A stretch of 47,000 nt of DNA from Streptococcus saliviloxodontae. GTDB taxonomy: Bacteria; Bacillota; Bacilli; Lactobacillales; Streptococcaceae. A model generated the notes under the pieces. That model was not told where the DNA came from, searched no databases, and was given only the letters and a program-made list of their open reading frames with translations. Every line of letters begins with the position of its first letter. The first letter of the stretch is position 1. The position numbers were made by a program, and so were the translations under genes. Shown here one piece after another: positions 1 to 11,422 of this stretch. Location: positions 1 through 47,000 of the forward strand of contig NZ_JAFBEI010000016.1 of assembly GCF_016908655.1 (NCBI RefSeq), read 5' to 3'.

Positions 1-105
1 AAGCTTGACTTTGCATATCGTTTCCTCATTTCGTGGTTGTTTTGAGTTTATGATACGCAAAGTTTTTTAGTTTGGCTAGAATTAACTAGCACAACAGGTA
101 AGGAA

Positions 106-492
106 TTGGTTTATATGGTAGATGGCATCAGAGAATCCTATACCATGGAAAAATTAGAGCGAATGTATCGATATTTAGACCAACATGGTGAACTCTTTTT
201 CATTGACGTATTGAAAGGGAGTGATTGGTTACCGATTGGGGATGTTTGTCTTTCTCCAGAAAACCTTCCGATTGTGATTGGCGATGCCGCTTACAGAGGG
301 CAAGGGATAGGTAGTAAAGTGCTGTCCTTTTTGATTTCTAGAGCCAGAGAAAAAGGGTTTGCTAAACTTTTTATTCAGGAAATCTATGATGAGAATAAGG
401 CGTCTCAGCGCCTCTTTAAAAGCTTAGGTTTTAAAGCTTGCTTCAAGACAGAGAAAGGGTCCTCGTATCAGTTAATGTTAACAAAGTTCTAG
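106..492 (+). CDS. GNAT acetyltransferase, N-terminally decayed (possible pseudogene)
   Basis: The product would acetylate a small molecule or protein from acetyl-CoA. The C-terminal part of a GNAT fold is clear: the acetyl-CoA loop reads RGQGIGSKVL, followed by ENKASQRLFKSLGF, the usual GNAT C-terminal signature. Only 128 residues are open, against roughly 165 for such proteins. The listed start is TTG at 106, and an ATG follows at 115. Upstream in the same frame there is a TGA at 43-45. An ATG at 50 begins MIRKV, a typical GNAT N-terminus, but it hits a stop at 68. Reaching the intact part from there needs two frame changes, so I infer a degraded gene. It could still be translated from 106 or 115. 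Confidence 0.6.
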   Translation: MVYMVDGIRESYTMEKLERMYRYLDQHGELFFIDVLKGSDWLPIGDVCLSPENLPIVIGDAAYRGQGIGSKVLSFLISRAREKGFAKLFIQEIYDENKASQRLFKSLGFKACFKTEKGSSYQLMLTKF

Positions 493-495
493 ATT

Positions 496-534
496 AAAAG
501 GTTTGTTACCGGTAGGTTTCAAACCTTTTATTTT
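496..534 (+). terminator. Rho-independent terminator after the GNAT gene
   Basis: Inverted repeat AAAAGGTTTG (496-505) and CAAACCTTTT (520-529), with a 14-nt loop, followed by a T-rich tract. It lies directly after the GNAT stop codon and separates this gene from the glycosidase cassette. Confidence 0.75.
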
Positions 535-539
535 GTCTG

Positions 540-568
540 TTGATAGGCTAAAAATAGTAGGATAGTAT
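540..568 (+). promoter_or_regulatory. Candidate sigma-A promoter of the GH1/phosphatase cassette
   Basis: TTGATA (540-545), a 17-bp spacer, then TAGTAT (563-568). The -35 is a 5/6 match and the -10 a 4/6 match. It predicts a leader of about 100 nt before the first glycosidase. Confidence 0.45.
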
Positions 569-643
569 AAGTTTTTAACATCATCTTATAAGAATATCAG
601 ATTGAAAAGGCGTAAACTATCCTTGTGTAGAAATAAAGAAGGG

Positions 644-2147
<1,504 letters not shown>

Positions 2148-2160
2148 GAAAGGAGCAACT

Positions 2161-2763
2161 ATGGGTCGAAAATTATATCTCATGCGTCACGGCGAAACAC
2201 TTTTTAATAGTCAGGGACGGGTACAGGGAGCTTGCGACTCACCACTAACAGAAGACGGGAAAGAGCAAGCCATGCAAGCTAAAGCCTATTTTGACACTCA
2301 ATCCATCCAATTTGATGCAGTTTACTCTTCCACACAAGAAAGAGCAACGGATACTGCAAAATTAGTTTCCCATCAAGACCATGTTGTACAGCTCAAAGGA
2401 TTGAAAGAAATGAACTTTGGCTCCTTTGAGGCACAGCCAGAGTATCTTCTTCCCAAATTTCGAGAAGGAGCAACTTCCTTTGAAGACCTACTGATTCCTT
2501 ATGGTGGCGAAGATATTCGTGCTGTAGGAGGACGTGTGCTAGCCACTATACAGTCTGTTCTGGAGCGCGATCATTCAGAAAGCTTACTCATGGTTAGCCA
2601 TGGTGCTGCCATGTGGGGACTTTGTCTTACTTTGGAAATTGTTTTTCCGAAAGGTGTGGGCTTTTCTAACTGTGCCATCTGCGAGTTTGATGTCATAGAT
2701 GACAGCTTATCATTTAACAAGCTGATTTTACCAACAAAGGGTAATCAAGAGATAACAATTTAG
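2161..2763 (+). CDS. Histidine phosphatase (phosphoglycerate-mutase-like), first of a tandem pair
   Basis: Histidine phosphatase superfamily protein that transfers or hydrolyses phosphate through a phospho-histidine. The RHG motif YLMRHGETLFN is at the N-terminus with His10 as the expected nucleophile, and the second conserved His lies in VSHGAAM. Its 200 residues fit the small phosphatase branch rather than glycolytic mutase. An AGGAG-type site sits before the ATG, and the gene starts 13 bp after the GH1 gene, so it is co-transcribed with it. The substrate is unknown; a sugar phosphate released by the neighbouring glycosidases is only an inference. Confidence 0.8.
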   Translation: MGRKLYLMRHGETLFNSQGRVQGACDSPLTEDGKEQAMQAKAYFDTQSIQFDAVYSSTQERATDTAKLVSHQDHVVQLKGLKEMNFGSFEAQPEYLLPKFREGATSFEDLLIPYGGEDIRAVGGRVLATIQSVLERDHSESLLMVSHGAAMWGLCLTLEIVFPKGVGFSNCAICEFDVIDDSLSFNKLILPTKGNQEITI

Positions 2764-2772
2764 GAGAATAAG

Positions 2773-3390
2773 ATGAGTAAGGTGTTTTATTTGATGAGAC
2801 ATGGTCAAACCCGCTTTAATGCCCAATCGCGTATTCAAGGAGCCTGTGATTCTCCTTTGACAGAGCTAGGTATTGAACAAGCGAAAGCTGCCCATCGTTA
2901 TTTTAAAGAAGAAGGTATCCTATTTTCAAAAGTCTATGCTTCGACGCAAGAAAGGGCTTGTGACACTGCAGAAATTGTTTCAGGCACGTCAGATTACCAG
3001 CGTTTAAAAGGCTTGAAAGAGCAGGATTTTGGGGCTTTCGAGGGTCATCAAGAGTATCTCAACCCTCACCTTTTTAAAGATGGTTCAGGCTATCGTCATT
3101 ATTTTGTGGCTTATGGAGGCGAGTCTAATGTTAGTGTCTATGAAAGAATGGAAAAAACGCTGACAGAGATCATGGAGCAAGCAGACCCTTCTGACTGTAT
3201 TTTAGTTGTGAGTCATGGTGCTGCAATAGGACAATTCAATGCCAATGTAGCGCATAATCATCTCAGAATAAAGTCACGTTTCACCAATTGCTGTATTCTA
3301 AAAGTAGCTTATGAGTCTGGCAAGTTCCGTGTTTTATCAGGATTTAATCCTGTCAGCAGAGAGTCCCTTTTTGAAATACCTGAAGAGTAA
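2773..3390 (+). CDS. Histidine phosphatase (phosphoglycerate-mutase-like), second of a tandem pair
   Basis: A paralogue of the preceding gene. Both share the MRHG core with His10, a following (S)RxQGACDSPLT segment, the STQERAxDTA segment and the VSHGAA motif, so a tandem duplication followed by divergence is likely. It is 205 residues long and starts 9 bp after the upstream stop with a GGAG ribosome binding site. The region after the second catalytic His differs most from its neighbour (IGQFNANVAHNH), which may mean different substrates. It closes the first three-gene unit; the next GH1 has its own promoter-like sequence. Confidence 0.8.
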   Translation: MSKVFYLMRHGQTRFNAQSRIQGACDSPLTELGIEQAKAAHRYFKEEGILFSKVYASTQERACDTAEIVSGTSDYQRLKGLKEQDFGAFEGHQEYLNPHLFKDGSGYRHYFVAYGGESNVSVYERMEKTLTEIMEQADPSDCILVVSHGAAIGQFNANVAHNHLRIKSRFTNCCILKVAYESGKFRVLSGFNPVSRESLFEIPEE

Positions 3391-3398
3391 TCGTTTGA

Positions 3399-4934
<1,536 letters not shown>

Positions 4935-4972
4935 AAGCAGTCGCAAACCTTGTCCCATTTAAAATGAAAGGT

Positions 4973-5004
4973 GAAGTTGGTCAATCGACTAACTTCATTT
5001 TTTT
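4973..5004 (+). terminator. Rho-independent terminator of the GH1 cassette
   Basis: GAAGTTGGTC (4973-4982), loop AATC, GACTAACTTC (4987-4996), then a T-rich run. The stem has one G-T pair. Confidence 0.85.
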
Positions 5005-5015
5005 AGTCCAAAAAT

Positions 5016-5191
5016 CACGACAAACGCATGAAACAGTTATTTCCGAATTATAGTACAGTTTAAAATAGATACTTTTACTGTTATTCCTATAGTAAGACGT
5101 TCAAAGTATTTTAGATTTTTTTGAAATACCTGAACTTTGAATTGCAGAAAGCTTTATTTTCACTCTAAAAATCTTTCATGCGTTTGTCGTG
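5016..5191. mobile_element. MITE-like non-autonomous element, 176 bp, with target-site duplication
   Basis: The ends are perfect 18-bp inverted repeats: CACGACAAACGCATGAAA at 5016-5033 and its reverse complement at 5174-5191. Immediately outside both ends is the same 9-bp sequence TCCAAAAAT (5007-5015 and 5192-5200), as expected for a 9-bp target-site duplication. The 140-bp interior is AT-rich, has no plausible gene, and holds a smaller dyad (TTCAAAGT at 5100-5107 with ACTTTGAA at 5134-5141). It inserted between the GH1 terminator and the promoter of the next gene. I do not recognise the parent transposase family, and no second copy is visible in this window. Confidence 0.75.
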
Positions 5192-5208
5192 TCCAAAAAT
5201 GCCTTGAG

Positions 5209-5237
5209 TTTACAAGACCGTTCAAGTAGGTTACAAT
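5209..5237 (+). promoter_or_regulatory. Promoter of the membrane glycosyltransferase-like gene
   Basis: TTTACA (5209-5214), 17-bp spacer, TACAAT (5232-5237); both hexamers match 5/6. It begins 9 bp beyond the right target duplication of the MITE-like element, so the insertion lies just upstream of the -35. Confidence 0.6.
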
Positions 5238-5264
5238 AATAAAGAATACATCAAAGAGGTTTTT

Positions 5265-6794
5265 ATGTTATTACAAAAATCAAGTTTCATCTTAACCAGA
5301 GCAGCACAAGTGTGGTCGATTATTCTATTTAGTTTATTACTACTTATCAGTTGCTTTGTTCAGACGACGCTTCCTATGGACGGTACAGAGATGGCAAAAA
5401 TGGTAGCAACCTCTCCTTGGTTGTTACTTGTAGCAGTTATGACTCTATTCTTTTTATTTTGCCTTCTACGAGATCTTCCTAAAATCAAATCCAAGTGGTT
5501 ATTTATTGCTGGTTGCTTGATTTACCTTATTTTAGGAGGTTTATTGATCAGTCAGGTGACTTGGGTACTAAGGGATGATGCAAGGCTAGTTTATGAGTCT
5601 GCCTTAGCTATCAATCATGGGGATTACACTTATTTAACCAAGGATAATTACCTTTACCGTTATCCTCACCAGCTAGGATTGGTTACATATGAGAGGGTTT
5701 TAGTGACTCTATTTCGGACAAGTTCGACCAAATTGCTATTCTTCCTAAATTTAATGTTAGTACTTGCGTCTAATGCTCTAACCTGGAAGATAACCGACAG
5801 TCTTTTCAAGAGACCTTTGGTCAATAATCTTGTGATTTTACTGTCATTCTTTTTTCTCCCTCAGCTCTTCTTTATCCTTTTCGTTTATGGACTAGTTCCA
5901 GGCTTATTCTTTTCCTTGTTAGCTTTCTATGCCTTTATCCTGTATCGCAAGCAGGGTAAAGTAAGACAGGCATTTCTCTTTATGGTAGCCATGTTACTGG
6001 CCTATCTGATTCGAAACAACTATATCATCCTGACTCTTAGTTTTGCAATTGTCGCTTTATTGGATATGATGGCTCGTAAGAAATATGCTCTCTTTGTGGT
6101 GGTTGCTTTAACCTTCATGATGAATTTTGGAGCAAGCGCTGCGTTGAAAAGCTACTATGAGCAATTAGCAGATACTAACCTATCAGGAGAGCCCAAGATC
6201 GCTTGGGTTACCATGGGGTTAAACGATCGTCCGATTTATAATCGTGTTGCTGGTTGGTACGATGCCTATGTCGAGACCGTTTATTCTGATAATAATGGTA
6301 ATTTTAAAAAGATTGAGCAGCAAAGTAGAACAGACTTATCGAAGCGACTTACCTACATGTCTAGTCATCCTAAATACACCTTCGATTTCTTTAAAAACAA
6401 GATTATTTCAACCTGGACGGACAGTCTATTTCAATCTGTCTGGTCTGGTCCCGTAGAAGCGCAAGGTCAAAAGGTATCTGGCGATTTCGCAAAGAGTATT
6501 TACCATCAAAAATCAGGTTATCAGATTGCTTACTTTATTGCACATATTCTTCTTATTTTTATTTATTTTGGTGTCCTAGTGGCGGCTATCCACTTTATCA
6601 AAAGGCCAATTATTATGGGACTTGATGGCTTGGTTCCCTTGATTTATTTGACAGGTGGCTTTATCTTTCATCTGTTTTGGGAAACCAAAAGTCAGTACGT
6701 TTACCCATATGTCTTCTTACTTTTACCGCTTTCAGCCTTTGGGTTGATCACTTTCTTGGAACGCCTACAGTTCAAGAAAAAGTCGAGACCTTAA
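5265..6794 (+). CDS. Polytopic membrane protein, GT-C-type glycosyltransferase-like
   Basis: A 509-residue integral membrane protein with about ten hydrophobic segments; the first begins near residue 15 and the last lies close to the basic C-terminus (KKKSRP). An acidic pair in an extracytoplasmic loop after the third segment (VLRDDARLVYESA), followed by aromatic residues, resembles the catalytic loop of GT-C enzymes that use lipid-linked sugars. A long soluble stretch lies around residues 300-400. A role in glycosylating a cell-wall polymer or surface protein is inferred, not shown. It starts with an AAAGAGG ribosome binding site and forms a single-gene unit between a promoter and a terminator. 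Confidence 0.6.
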   Translation: MLLQKSSFILTRAAQVWSIILFSLLLLISCFVQTTLPMDGTEMAKMVATSPWLLLVAVMTLFFLFCLLRDLPKIKSKWLFIAGCLIYLILGGLLISQVTWVLRDDARLVYESALAINHGDYTYLTKDNYLYRYPHQLGLVTYERVLVTLFRTSSTKLLFFLNLMLVLASNALTWKITDSLFKRPLVNNLVILLSFFFLPQLFFILFVYGLVPGLFFSLLAFYAFILYRKQGKVRQAFLFMVAMLLAYLIRNNYIILTLSFAIVALLDMMARKKYALFVVVALTFMMNFGASAALKSYYEQLADTNLSGEPKIAWVTMGLNDRPIYNRVAGWYDAYVETVYSDNNGNFKKIEQQSRTDLSKRLTYMSSHPKYTFDFFKNKIISTWTDSLFQSVWSGPVEAQGQKVSGDFAKSIYHQKSGYQIAYFIAHILLIFIYFGVLVAAIHFIKRPIIMGLDGLVPLIYLTGGFIFHLFWETKSQYVYPYVFLLLPLSAFGLITFLERLQFKKKSRP

Positions 6795-6836
6795 TTGGAA
6801 CGAGGAGACTGTTTCACGTCTTATTTAAAATTCTAG

Positions 6837-6887
6837 CTGAGTTTGGTTAGGAGTGTTTTTCACCTTTATAACCAAGCTCAGTTTTTT
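6837..6887 (+). terminator. Rho-independent terminator after the membrane protein
   Basis: A 12-bp stem, CTGAGTTTGGTT (6837-6848) with AACCAAGCTCAG (6870-6881), one G-T pair, followed by six T residues. Confidence 0.85.
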
Positions 6888-6946
6888 ACGTCTATGGGTT
6901 ACCTGAACGACAGGGATAATAGTGGTAAAAAGGTACTCAAATAGTG

Positions 6947-6952
6947 TATAAT
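6947..6952 (+). promoter_or_regulatory. -10 element before the AI-2E-family gene
   Basis: A perfect TATAAT at 6947-6952, 28 bp before the start codon; only a weak -35 (TGGTAA, 6923-6928, 18-bp spacing) is present. Confidence 0.4.
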
Positions 6953-6980
6953 AAAACAAATATGACATAAAGGAGAATCT

Positions 6981-8099
6981 ATGAAGATTAATAAACAATT
7001 GATCTACTCGATGCTAGTTGTATTTGCACTATGTTATTTAATAATGAGTTATTGGTCCACAGGTTCAGGCTACCTCAATACGATGTGGTTATCAAGTCAA
7101 CCTTTTCTTATAGGAGCTGCAATTGCTTATATTATCAATATCGTGATGAGTAGTTACGAGCGCTTGTTGACATTTTGCGAATCGAAAGTATCATGGATTG
7201 GTAAGTTCAAGAGACCTTTAGCTCTTGTTTTAGCTTATGTGACATTTATAGCGCTTATCATTTGGGTATTTTCTATTGTATTGCCAGATTTGATCACAAG
7301 TATTAGTTCCTTGACCAAGATTGATACATCAGTTGTTATGAATTGGATCAATGAGTTAAATGACAATGAGACAGTTGCAAAAATCCTTAATTATTTTGGA
7401 TTGAGCTCTGATATTGCAGGCATGCTTTCAAGTTATAGCCGCCAAATTTTATCACAAGTTGTCTCTGTCTTGTCAAATATTCTAACATCAGTAACATCAA
7501 TTGCATCAACCTTGCTCAATTTGCTGATCAGTTTGATCTTTTCGATTTATGTATTAGCAAACAAAGAAAAACTCATCAGACAAGCAAGCTTACTGATAGA
7601 CACTTACACAGGTCGCTTTTCAAAAACTATTCATTATATTGTTGAGATTACGAACAAGCGATTCCATAGTTTTTTTGTAGGTCAGACCTTAGAAGCAATT
7701 ATTTTGGGAAGTTTGACAGCGGTAGGAATGACCATTTTTCACTTTCCTTATGCTGCAACTGTAGGGGTCTTAGTTGCCTTTACGGCGTTGCTTCCAGTTA
7801 TAGGTGCCTACATAGGAACTACGGTCGGTTTTATACTGATTGCGACCCAGTCAATTACAACTGGTCTATGGTTTGTAGTCTTTATGGTTGTTTTGCAACA
7901 GTTTGAAGGGAACTTGATCTACCCTCGTGTTGTCGGTGGATCTATTGGCTTACCTGGAATGTGGGTGCTGTTAGCAATCACTGTCGGTGGAGCCCTATAT
8001 GGTATTCTAGGGATGTTAATTGCGGTACCACTTGCTGCAACGATTTATCAAATCATAAAAGATGATGTTTATAAGAGAAATCATCTAACGGAAGAATAA
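6981..8099 (+). CDS. AI-2E family transporter (membrane permease)
   Basis: A 372-residue multi-pass membrane protein of the AI-2E/YhhQ-TqsA-like family. About eight hydrophobic helices are visible: two near the N-terminus, a central pair around a polar loop (residues 100-150), and a C-terminal bundle with GAYIGTTVGFILIA and the conserved QQFEGNLIYPRVVGGSIGL segment typical of this family. Members export autoinducer-2 or ions; the substrate cannot be told here. AAGGAG precedes the ATG. It stands alone and converges on the DUF554 gene at a shared terminator. Confidence 0.8.
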   Translation: MKINKQLIYSMLVVFALCYLIMSYWSTGSGYLNTMWLSSQPFLIGAAIAYIINIVMSSYERLLTFCESKVSWIGKFKRPLALVLAYVTFIALIIWVFSIVLPDLITSISSLTKIDTSVVMNWINELNDNETVAKILNYFGLSSDIAGMLSSYSRQILSQVVSVLSNILTSVTSIASTLLNLLISLIFSIYVLANKEKLIRQASLLIDTYTGRFSKTIHYIVEITNKRFHSFFVGQTLEAIILGSLTAVGMTIFHFPYAATVGVLVAFTALLPVIGAYIGTTVGFILIATQSITTGLWFVVFMVVLQQFEGNLIYPRVVGGSIGLPGMWVLLAITVGGALYGILGMLIAVPLAATIYQIIKDDVYKRNHLTEE

Positions 8100-8101
8100 A
8101 T

Positions 8102-8141
8102 AAAAGACTTCATTTCAATTGCTCATGAAATGAAGTCTTTT
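8102..8141. terminator. Bidirectional terminator between convergent genes
   Basis: A perfect 16-bp stem, AAAAGACTTCATTTCA (8102-8117) with TGAAATGAAGTCTTTT (8126-8141), 8-nt loop, with A and T tracts on either side. It serves the permease on the plus strand and DUF554 on the minus strand. Confidence 0.9.
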
Positions 8142-8149
8142 TATTGATG

Positions 8150-8866
8150 TTATAAGAAGGGCAAAATGAGATTTGTCCAAATCCAACTGATAGGCATAAC
8201 GATGATCATGGCAGGAATCATATCTGCAGTTGGAAACATTTTAACGCCTAGAATTCGGAAACCTGTTGCAATCATGAGAAAACCACCGCAGGCACGGAAA
8301 TCATTGATCATATCAGGAGTGGTGTAAGGCATGATGACATGGGCAAGAAAGAAAAGCCCCATAAAAATAATGAATTGTGGAACAGCAATAGCAGAGACAA
8401 CCAATCCTAGACTACAGGCGAAGATTGCTGCAGTAAAGAGGTCTAGGATAGACTTTGAAATCAGAATTGAGCTATCCCCTGTCATTCCATTGACCAAACT
8501 ACCATAAATCCCAGTACCGCTCGCACAAAAGAGAACAATCACAGTAATAAGTGTCAGCATAAATTCTTTTTCAGAAAGGCTACTCGTCTGGCTCTTGAAA
8601 ATACGAGACATGGCACCTGCACCATGCTCAATAAATAACCCAAAATGACTAGCCAGACCGACAGCAGTCCCGATGACAACAGAAAAAATCACAGCCGGCA
8701 TATTAGCCATTTGAATCAAGGAAGCAATCCCCATTCCCATTGAACTAAGACCAAAAATCATATTGAGTTGCGATTTAAAGTCATCAGATAGCTTATTTCC
8801 AAAAAGTGTTCCTAAAATCCCTCCTAAAGCAATAGCGAGGGTGTTAATGATTATTCCTGTTGGCAT
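8150..8866 (-). CDS. DUF554 family membrane protein
   Basis: A 238-residue hydrophobic protein with about seven transmembrane segments, recognisable as DUF554 (YdfK/YqgA-like) by its start MPTGIIINTLAIALGGILGTLFG and by a glycine-rich membrane core with GLSSMGMGIASL. The molecular function of the family is not established. It is divergent from radC across a 58-bp gap and convergent with the permease gene. Confidence 0.75.
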   Translation of the reverse strand: MPTGIIINTLAIALGGILGTLFGNKLSDDFKSQLNMIFGLSSMGMGIASLIQMANMPAVIFSVVIGTAVGLASHFGLFIEHGAGAMSRIFKSQTSSLSEKEFMLTLITVIVLFCASGTGIYGSLVNGMTGDSSILISKSILDLFTAAIFACSLGLVVSAIAVPQFIIFMGLFFLAHVIMPYTTPDMINDFRACGGFLMIATGFRILGVKMFPTADMIPAMIIVMPISWIWTNLILPFL

Positions 8867-8924
8867 AATTTTCCTTTCATATCATGAAAAAATGACGAAT
8901 AGTTAAGTGGAGGTAGGTAGTGAT

Positions 8925-9605
8925 ATGTATCAAATAGAATCTAAGAAAGAGGCTCTGAAACCTCGTGAACGACTTGTTGACAGAGGAGCTGAAAATCTGA
9001 GCAACCAGGAGTTACTAGCCATTTTACTAAGAACAGGCACACGCAAGGAATCTGTTCTTCATTTGTCAACCAAAATTCTAGATGGTCTCGATAGCTTATC
9101 TGAATTTGGTAGACTATCGCTACAAGAGCTACGAAAGATTTCAGGTATCGGCGAGGTAAAATCTATTGAAATTAAGGCAATGCTTGAATTTTCAAAACGA
9201 ATCAGAGAATCTGAGGAAAGCTCTACTGAACGTATCTTATCAAGTGAAAAAGTCGCTCAAAAAATGATGAGAGAATTAGGGGAACTACAACAAGAGCACT
9301 TGGTAGCCCTCTATTTAGACACTCAAAATCGTATTATTGAACAACGAACGATTTTTATCGGTAGTGTCAGACGATCAATAGCAGAGCCGAGAGAAATTTT
9401 ACACTATGCCTGTCGTAACATGGCAACATCGCTCATTGTGGTTCACAACCATCCTTCAGGAGCTGTCCAGCCGAGCGAGAACGATAGGCAATTCACTGAA
9501 AAAATAAAACGATCATGTGAAGCCATCGGCATTATTTGCCTCGATCACATCATCGTTGGTAAAAAAGCCTATTATAGTTTTCGAGAAGAAAACGATTTGT
9601 TATAA
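8925..9605 (+). CDS. radC: RadC/JAMM-domain DNA repair-associated protein
   Basis: 226 residues, the usual length. The N-terminal helix-hairpin-helix region ([18 protein letters not shown]) is followed by the JAMM metalloprotease-like motif with [18 protein letters not shown]. The family is linked to DNA repair by name, but its biochemical role is unclear. I chose the ATG at 8925 because GGAGGT lies about 10 bp upstream; a GTG at 8907 is also in frame but would use the ribosome binding site as coding sequence. The stop overlaps the convergent amidotransferase-like gene by a few bases. Confidence 0.88.
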   Translation: MYQIESKKEALKPRERLVDRGAENLSNQELLAILLRTGTRKESVLHLSTKILDGLDSLSEFGRLSLQELRKISGIGEVKSIEIKAMLEFSKRIRESEESSTERILSSEKVAQKMMRELGELQQEHLVALYLDTQNRIIEQRTIFIGSVRRSIAEPREILHYACRNMATSLIVVHNHPSGAVQPSENDRQFTEKIKRSCEAIGIICLDHIIVGKKAYYSFREENDLL

Positions 9606-10295
9606 CTCATTGACCACATACTTGAACAAGTCGAGATCTTCTTGGCGAGATTCGTGTAATAGTTCAGGGTGCCATTGCACACCTAAAAATCGCATATTGG
9701 GATTAGTTGATTCAACAGCTTCAACGGTACCATCTTCTGGATCACGCGCAATAATTTTAAGGTCACTTGCAAGATGGTTTATACTTTGGTGATGGAATGA
9801 ATTAACTGCTGTTTTCGTTCCATAAATATCGGCTAATTTACTTTCTGGATCGACAACCATTTCATGGGCTAGATAATCAGAAGGATGGTCTTGCCAGTGA
9901 TTTTCGATATCTTGGTGTAAGCTACCACCGAGTGCGACGTTCATCAACTGAGTTCCTCTACAAACAGAGAATATTGATTTCTTTTGTTTAACGGCTTCTG
10001 CGATAATGGCAAGTTCGTAGATGTCTCTCTCTTTAAAGAAGTCATCTTCGGAAGCTTGATTTTCTTCGCCGTAATATTCTGGATCCACGTTTTGACCACC
10101 AATTAGGATGATTTTATCCACCATTGAGACATAACGTTTGGCCGTTTCATTATCACCGATAGGTAAAATAAGGGGGATTCCCCCGGCTTCAATCACCCCT
10201 TGGACAAATCCTGTAGGTGCGTAGGACCACATGATATCGTCATGAGCGGGATTTGGACGCTGGTTAGCAGTAATACCAATAATAGGTTTGGGCAT
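9600..10295 (-). CDS. Class I glutamine amidotransferase-like hydrolase (PuuD family)
   Basis: A 231-residue peptidase C26-type protein related to gamma-glutamyl-GABA hydrolase. The start [14 protein letters not shown], the nucleophile elbow [15 protein letters not shown] with its Cys, and the C-terminal GVQWHPELL with its His are all present; the catalytic Glu follows. It lies 9 bp downstream of rex and shares its transcript. The true substrate is not evident. Its 3' end overlaps radC on the opposite strand. Confidence 0.83.
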   Translation of the reverse strand: MPKPIIGITANQRPNPAHDDIMWSYAPTGFVQGVIEAGGIPLILPIGDNETAKRYVSMVDKIILIGGQNVDPEYYGEENQASEDDFFKERDIYELAIIAEAVKQKKSIFSVCRGTQLMNVALGGSLHQDIENHWQDHPSDYLAHEMVVDPESKLADIYGTKTAVNSFHHQSINHLASDLKIIARDPEDGTVEAVESTNPNMRFLGVQWHPELLHESRQEDLDLFKYVVNEL

Positions 10296-10304
10296 ACAGT
10301 CTCC

Positions 10305-10940
10305 TTAATCTTGATTCATGAAATAAAGTAGTGTCTGAAGTTCACTGGTTAAATCAACATACTGCACCACGACACCCTTAGGCACAGATAGATGGACAGG
10401 TGAAAATGATAGTATCCCTTTGATACCAGCATCAACAAGAATATCAGTAACCTCTTGAGCTTTTGTACTTGGTACAGTAAGGATAGCCGTTTCAATTTCA
10501 GACTGTTTCAGATGTTCTTTAATGCTTGAAATACCGTAAATAGGAATATCGTCAGCGGTTTTTGTACCGACAAGCTCATTATCATCAGTATCAAAAGCCA
10601 TAGCAATCTGCATCTTATTGCGATCGTGGAAGCGATAGTGTAGAAGGGCACGTCCGAGATTACCAGCACCAACTAATAGCACGTTAGTGATTGAGTGATC
10701 ATTTAAAATATCGGCGAAAAAATTCATCAGTTTTTTCACGTCGTAACCAAAGCCACGACGCCCCAGTTCTCCAAAGTATGAAAAATCACGACGTACAGTA
10801 GCAGAGTCAACACCGATAGCATCTGCGATTTCTTTAGAGCTAGCCTTTTCAATATTATCTGCATTAAATCGTTTAAAGATACGATAGTATAATGACAGCC
10901 GCTTAGCGGTAGCGTTCGGAATAGATTTATCAAAAGCCAT
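10305..10940 (-). CDS. rex: Redox-sensing transcriptional repressor Rex
   Basis: Binds DNA when the NAD+/NADH ratio is high and releases it when NADH rises, which de-represses fermentation genes. The 211-residue product has the N-terminal winged helix ([19 protein letters not shown], then [10 protein letters not shown]) and a Rossmann fold with [13 protein letters not shown] for NADH. The ATG at 10940 has AAGGAGA upstream; a longer frame from 11005 is in another phase and not this gene. A Rex-like operator overlaps its own -35, and a strong Rex site lies at adhP in this window. Confidence 0.93.
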   Translation of the reverse strand: MAFDKSIPNATAKRLSLYYRIFKRFNADNIEKASSKEIADAIGVDSATVRRDFSYFGELGRRGFGYDVKKLMNFFADILNDHSITNVLLVGAGNLGRALLHYRFHDRNKMQIAMAFDTDDNELVGTKTADDIPIYGISSIKEHLKQSEIETAILTVPSTKAQEVTDILVDAGIKGILSFSPVHLSVPKGVVVQYVDLTSELQTLLYFMNQD

Positions 10941-10973
10941 AATATCGTCTCCTTAATAAAATAGTATAGTCTT

Positions 10974-11002
10974 ATTGTAAATAAACTTTGTGAATTGTGC
11001 AA
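10974..11002 (-). promoter_or_regulatory. Promoter of rex
   Basis: Read on the minus strand: TTGCAC (11002-10997), 17-bp spacer, TACAAT (10979-10974). It lies 34 bp upstream of the rex ATG. Confidence 0.6.
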
Positions 11003-11005
11003 CAA
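10988..11005. promoter_or_regulatory. Candidate Rex operator at the rex promoter (autoregulation)
   Basis: Minus strand TTGTTGCACAATTCACAA against the Rex consensus TTGTGA-N6-TCACAA: one half-site is perfect and the other has two mismatches. It overlaps the -35 of rex, where binding would repress. Assigned by similarity to the known consensus. Confidence 0.5.
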
Positions 11006-11024
11006 ATTTGCTAGTAGAGGTGAT

Positions 11025-11056
11025 AAAAAATACCTATCAGGAGATAGATATTTTTT
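11025..11056 (-). terminator. Terminator after the prs-csd-DUF1831 operon
   Basis: Dyad AAAAAATACCTATC (11025-11038) and GATAGATATTTTTT (11043-11056), with one G-T pair on the minus strand and T-runs at the ends. It separates DUF1831 from rex. Confidence 0.75.
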
Positions 11057-11070
11057 ATAGATAGCATGTA

Positions 11071-11421
11071 TTAGTTTTTGGGATTCTTTTCAAAAATATC
11101 ACGTTCTACTAGACTATCCATCAAAAAGTAAAATTTATCCTGTAGAATTTTATTATCTTCGGATTTAAAGATATTGATGAGACGAAGTCCAGATTTGTCG
11201 GTGATATTTAATTTGAAGCCAGTCAAGTCTTTGTTGATGATGATCTTCAAGTTGAAGCCATCGCCTGAATTAGGCACCCATTCTAATAGTCGAGTGAGTT
11301 CGTAGTTACCAACCTTACTTTGAAAGAAGGTATTATCACGTAGTGTGTATTTTTTGACATTTGGGCTAATAGTATAGCTAAAAGCACAGTCGGTTAGGGT
11401 TACTGTTTTTTCAAAAGCCAT
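11071..11421 (-). CDS. DUF1831 family protein, cysteine desulfurase-associated
   Basis: A small 116-residue soluble protein of the DUF1831 family, recognised by its position directly after a cysteine desulfurase and by the start MAFEKTVTLTDCAFSYTISP. It begins one base after the desulfurase stop codon, so translation is probably coupled. A role in sulfur transfer or as a partner of the desulfurase is inferred from this pairing only. No catalytic motif is visible. Confidence 0.65.
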   Translation of the reverse strand: MAFEKTVTLTDCAFSYTISPNVKKYTLRDNTFFQSKVGNYELTRLLEWVPNSGDGFNLKIIINKDLTGFKLNITDKSGLRLINIFKSEDNKILQDKFYFLMDSLVERDIFEKNPKN

Positions 11422-11422
11422 C

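Noticed and set aside
601..625. A cre site before the first GH1 (TGAAAAGGCGTAAACT)
   Set aside because: Spacing around the central CG is wrong and several consensus positions fail.
5100..5141. Dyad inside the MITE-like element as a separate terminator
   Set aside because: The loop is wide, the stem is AT-rich and imperfect, and no gene ends there; it is better seen as internal structure of the element.
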